Assembly: GCF_004339245.1 (NCBI RefSeq)
Contig: NZ_SMGG01000003.1
Span: 868,770 to 932,769 of the forward strand
Direction: 5' to 3'
Source of the DNA: Seleniivibrio woodruffii
Lineage (GTDB): Bacteria > Chrysiogenota > Deferribacteres > Deferribacterales > Geovibrionaceae
DNA length: 64,000 nt
Part shown: one piece after another, positions 62,093 through 64,000 of the stretch
Position numbering within the stretch: position 1 is the first letter of the stretch
Layout of the letters: each line of letters begins with the position of its first letter
Notes under the pieces: model-generated
Seen by the model: only the letters and a program-made list of their open reading frames with translations
Database searches by the model: none
What the model was told of the DNA's origin: nothing
Position numbers and translations under genes: made by a program

Positions 62093-62281
62093 TTGAGTGC
62101 TGACGCTCTTATAGTTATTTCAATTGTGATTTCGGTTGTAATATACGTTACCTACTATTTATTTGTCAGAAAATTCTGCCGCTGTGAAGAGGAAAGAACG
62201 GAGGCCGACAGACAGAGCATCGAACACGTCTGCTGCGGCAGATGCTATGAGAAACCGGAATCACGGAAAACTTTAAGCTGA
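62093..62281 (+). CDS. Small Cys-rich single-pass membrane protein, Fur-box gene
   Basis: A 62-residue peptide starting at TTG 62093, which has AGGAGGGG just upstream; an earlier in-frame TTG at 62075 lies before the ribosome site. One hydrophobic helix (about 5-25) is followed by a charged tail with five Cys (FCRC at 29-31, CCGRC at 47-51) that could bind metal. It resembles in plan the FeoB-associated Cys-rich membrane proteins but no feoB is next to it and the Cys spacing differs. The Fur box 52 bases upstream suggests an iron-related role. Confidence 0.65.
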   Translation: MSADALIVISIVISVVIYVTYYLFVRKFCRCEEERTEADRQSIEHVCCGRCYEKPESRKTLS

Positions 62282-62309
62282 TGTGCTATAATGTCGGTAG
62301 GGGTGCTAT

Positions 62310-63353
62310 ATGGCCGACATTACACAACTTATTGTCATGCTCAGATCGGGTCCTGAAAACCCGGATGATTTTACCGCATTTGCCGAAAAGATAATTTCAG
62401 AGAGCAATTCAGAAGACTGCATTAAGGCTGTCTGCACGGTTTCGGATACAATGCTGGAACTCAGGCGCAGCAAAGAGCGCATCCGGACTCTTGAGGAAGC
62501 TCTGAAAGATGCCGAAAGCAAGAGCTGCGAGCATCTTCTCTCCTCCCGTTCTCTTATGATGCGGCAGGAGAAACTGGCCGCCATAGGTCAGCTGGCCGCA
62601 GGGATAGCCCACGAACTTAACAACCCGATAGGATATATATCCGGTAACTTTGAGGCTCTCAGAGGCTACAGCATATCCATCTGGAAATTTCTGAACGATC
62701 TTGAGAGCATCGCCTCGGACGACTTCAGAGAAACCGCCGCACAGCTGAAAGCCGGATATAAGATAGATTACATAATGGAGGATTCCGAGGCCATCTTTCT
62801 GGAATGTTCGGAGGGATTCCGCAGGATATCCGGAATAGTGAACAATCTGCTCTCATTTGCCCGTCAGGATGTGGGAAGCTTCCGGCCGGGCAACCTGAAC
62901 AACAGCATCCGCACAACGGCCGCCATTGCCCACAGCCAGTCAAAGTTCATTGCGAAGATAAAACTGGAGCTTGAAGATATCCCCGATTTCGTTTTCTGCG
63001 CAGGGGAGATAAATCAGGTTCTGCTTAATCTGATTCTCAACTCGGTTCAGTCCATCAAATCCCAGAACAGGAGCGAAGAGGGAACCATAACCATCCAAAC
63101 CCGCATAGAGGGCGATTTCGTCCTATGCACGGTGGAGGATGACGGTCCGGGCATACCGCCGTCGCTGATGAGCAGGATATTCGATCCTTTCTTTACAACA
63201 AAGCCGGTCGGCGAGGGCACAGGGCTGGGACTTAATATATCATACGACATAATTGTGAACAGGCATAAAGGTACTATAGACGCTGAGAGCAGGCCGGGCA
63301 GAACAGTATTCAGCTTCCGGCTTCCTTTCGATCCGGGGGCGGTTCATGGCTGA
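62310..63353 (+). CDS. Cytoplasmic sensor histidine kinase
   Basis: The 347-residue kinase has no membrane segment. A helical N-terminus with coiled coil (about 45-80) precedes HisKA (phospho-acceptor His in AHELNNPIGY) and the ATPase domain (NLILNSVQSI, DDGPGIP, GTGLGLNI). RBS AGGGGTG. It overlaps the HDOD response regulator by eight bases, so the two form a pair. Sensory input is unknown. Confidence 0.9.
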   Translation: MADITQLIVMLRSGPENPDDFTAFAEKIISESNSEDCIKAVCTVSDTMLELRRSKERIRTLEEALKDAESKSCEHLLSSRSLMMRQEKLAAIGQLAAGIAHELNNPIGYISGNFEALRGYSISIWKFLNDLESIASDDFRETAAQLKAGYKIDYIMEDSEAIFLECSEGFRRISGIVNNLLSFARQDVGSFRPGNLNNSIRTTAAIAHSQSKFIAKIKLELEDIPDFVFCAGEINQVLLNLILNSVQSIKSQNRSEEGTITIQTRIEGDFVLCTVEDDGPGIPPSLMSRIFDPFFTTKPVGEGTGLGLNISYDIIVNRHKGTIDAESRPGRTVFSFRLPFDPGAVHG

Positions 63354-64000
63354 AGAAGGAACAATTCTGATTGTTGACGACGAGCAGAACATTTTAAGCT
63401 CCCTTCGCCGCCTTTTTATGTGCCATGACGTTGACGTGCGCACGGCAAACAGTGCCGAGGAGGCACTGGAGATGCTCGCCGAGCGTCCGGCGGAGTTTCT
63501 TCTCTGCGACTACAAGATGCCGGATGTTAACGGGATTCAGCTTCTGGAAAGGGTAAAGACCCTCTATCCGGATATGTTTCGTGCCATTCTCAGCGGATAC
63601 GTCGAGGCGGACACAATAACCTATGCCATAGGCAGGGGCACAGCCATGGCATATTTCAAAAAGCCTTGGACCGACTATGATCTTGCAGGCAAGATTCTGC
63701 ATATAATCAGTACTATGCGCCACATAAAGGACAAAGAGCTTCTGAGGATCTTCGGAACGATAGACAAGCTGCCGGGCATACCGAAGATATATTATGAAAT
63801 AAATGATGCGGTCACCGCCGGGCAGTCAATTGACAGGATAGCCGGAATTATAAAGAGGGATACGTCGCTTACGGCGAAGGTATTGCAGATAGGCAACTCT
63901 GTGTTTTACAGCGGAAAGGGCAGCGCCACTCTGGAACAGGCGATACTTATGATAGGTCTGACCACCATAAAGGATATGGTTCTTATGTATAAGATTTCCG
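63346..64000 (+). CDS. Response regulator with HDOD output domain (3' end outside window)
   Basis: From ATG 63346 the frame is open to the window end (218 codons). A receiver domain (about 5-120; ILIVDDEQNI, phospho-acceptor Asp in LLCDYKMP, Lys in YFKKPW) is followed by the start of an HDOD domain (about 135 on; LPGIPKIYYEINDAV, KRDTSLTAKVLQIGNSVFY, ILMIGLTTIKDMV). HDOD response regulators occur in signalling of motility and stress. It is paired with the overlapping kinase upstream. Confidence 0.9.
   Translation, partial: MAEEGTILIVDDEQNILSSLRRLFMCHDVDVRTANSAEEALEMLAERPAEFLLCDYKMPDVNGIQLLERVKTLYPDMFRAILSGYVEADTITYAIGRGTAMAYFKKPWTDYDLAGKILHIISTMRHIKDKELLRIFGTIDKLPGIPKIYYEINDAVTAGQSIDRIAGIIKRDTSLTAKVLQIGNSVFYSGKGSATLEQAILMIGLTTIKDMVLMYKIS

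Overview
This 64 kb window comes from a Gram-negative (diderm) bacterium of moderate G+C. Evidence for an outer membrane is the YjbH-type outer-membrane protein and the large SLBB-repeat polysaccharide exporter; other markers are sigma-54 regulation, a one-piece tmRNA with SmpB, and a hemerythrin-like protein. I cannot assign the species. A member of the Deferribacterota or a neighbouring anaerobic phylum would fit, but that is a guess. Both ends of the window cut through genes.

Layout. (1) 1-3.4 kb: a LytTR response regulator (5' cut) overlapping its AgrC-like kinase, then a Tat-exported metallophosphoesterase preceded by direct repeats of LytTR-site geometry. (2) 3.4-5.1 kb: a hipBA toxin-antitoxin pair behind three operator-like palindromes exactly 50 bp apart. 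(3) 5.1-13.8 kb: a potassium module consisting of an NtrC-type sigma-54 activator, two matched upstream activator palindromes, a -24/-12 promoter, a membrane histidine kinase, kdpF, kdpA, kdpB, kdpC and a short KdpD without a kinase domain. (4) 13.8-15.6 kb: a degraded tyrosine-recombinase end, an A+T-rich DUF2971 gene and tmRNA (ssrA), probably the remnant of an element integrated at ssrA. (5) 15.6-16.7 kb: a quinone/flavin oxidoreductase and a MarR repressor sharing a palindromic operator. (6) 16.7-57.7 kb: a very large surface-polysaccharide locus. (7) 57.7-64 kb: a small inverted-repeat element, a DUF4143 ATPase, smpB, a hemerythrin-like protein lacking one iron ligand, an FmdB-type zinc ribbon, an ExeA-like ATPase, a Fur-box-preceded Cys-rich membrane peptide, and a histidine kinase with an HDOD response regulator (3' cut).

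The polysaccharide locus has several parts. A lytic transglycosylase, galE and rmlACDB (dTDP-rhamnose) run into an export block: YjbH/GfcD-like, a GfcA/YjbE-like Gly-Ala protein, two unknown exported proteins, an eight-SLBB Wza-like exporter and Wzz. Next comes a near-complete legionaminic/nonulosonic acid pathway of the Campylobacter GDP-sugar type (legB, legC, legI, legG, ptmE, ptmF, ptmB/legF, ptmA; no legH acetyltransferase seen), then Wzx, a possible GT42-like sialyltransferase, Wzy, glycosyltransferases and an OafA-like acyltransferase. The last part holds UDP-sugar dehydrogenase, UDP-glucuronate epimerase, initiating phosphotransferase, WbpB/WbpE-like enzymes, Gmd, ManC and a second diverged ptmF-ptmB-ptmA set. 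The part from about 28.6 to 46.3 kb, most strongly 37-44 kb, is visibly richer in A+T than its flanks, which suggests an exchanged serotype cassette.

The points most worth following are the sigma-54 control circuit wired to kdp with a split KdpD, the 50-bp-phased hip operators, the duplicated ptmFBA set, the candidate nonulosonate transferase, the Fur-box Cys-rich peptide, and the inverted-repeat element that supplies the end of the DUF4143 ATPase gene.
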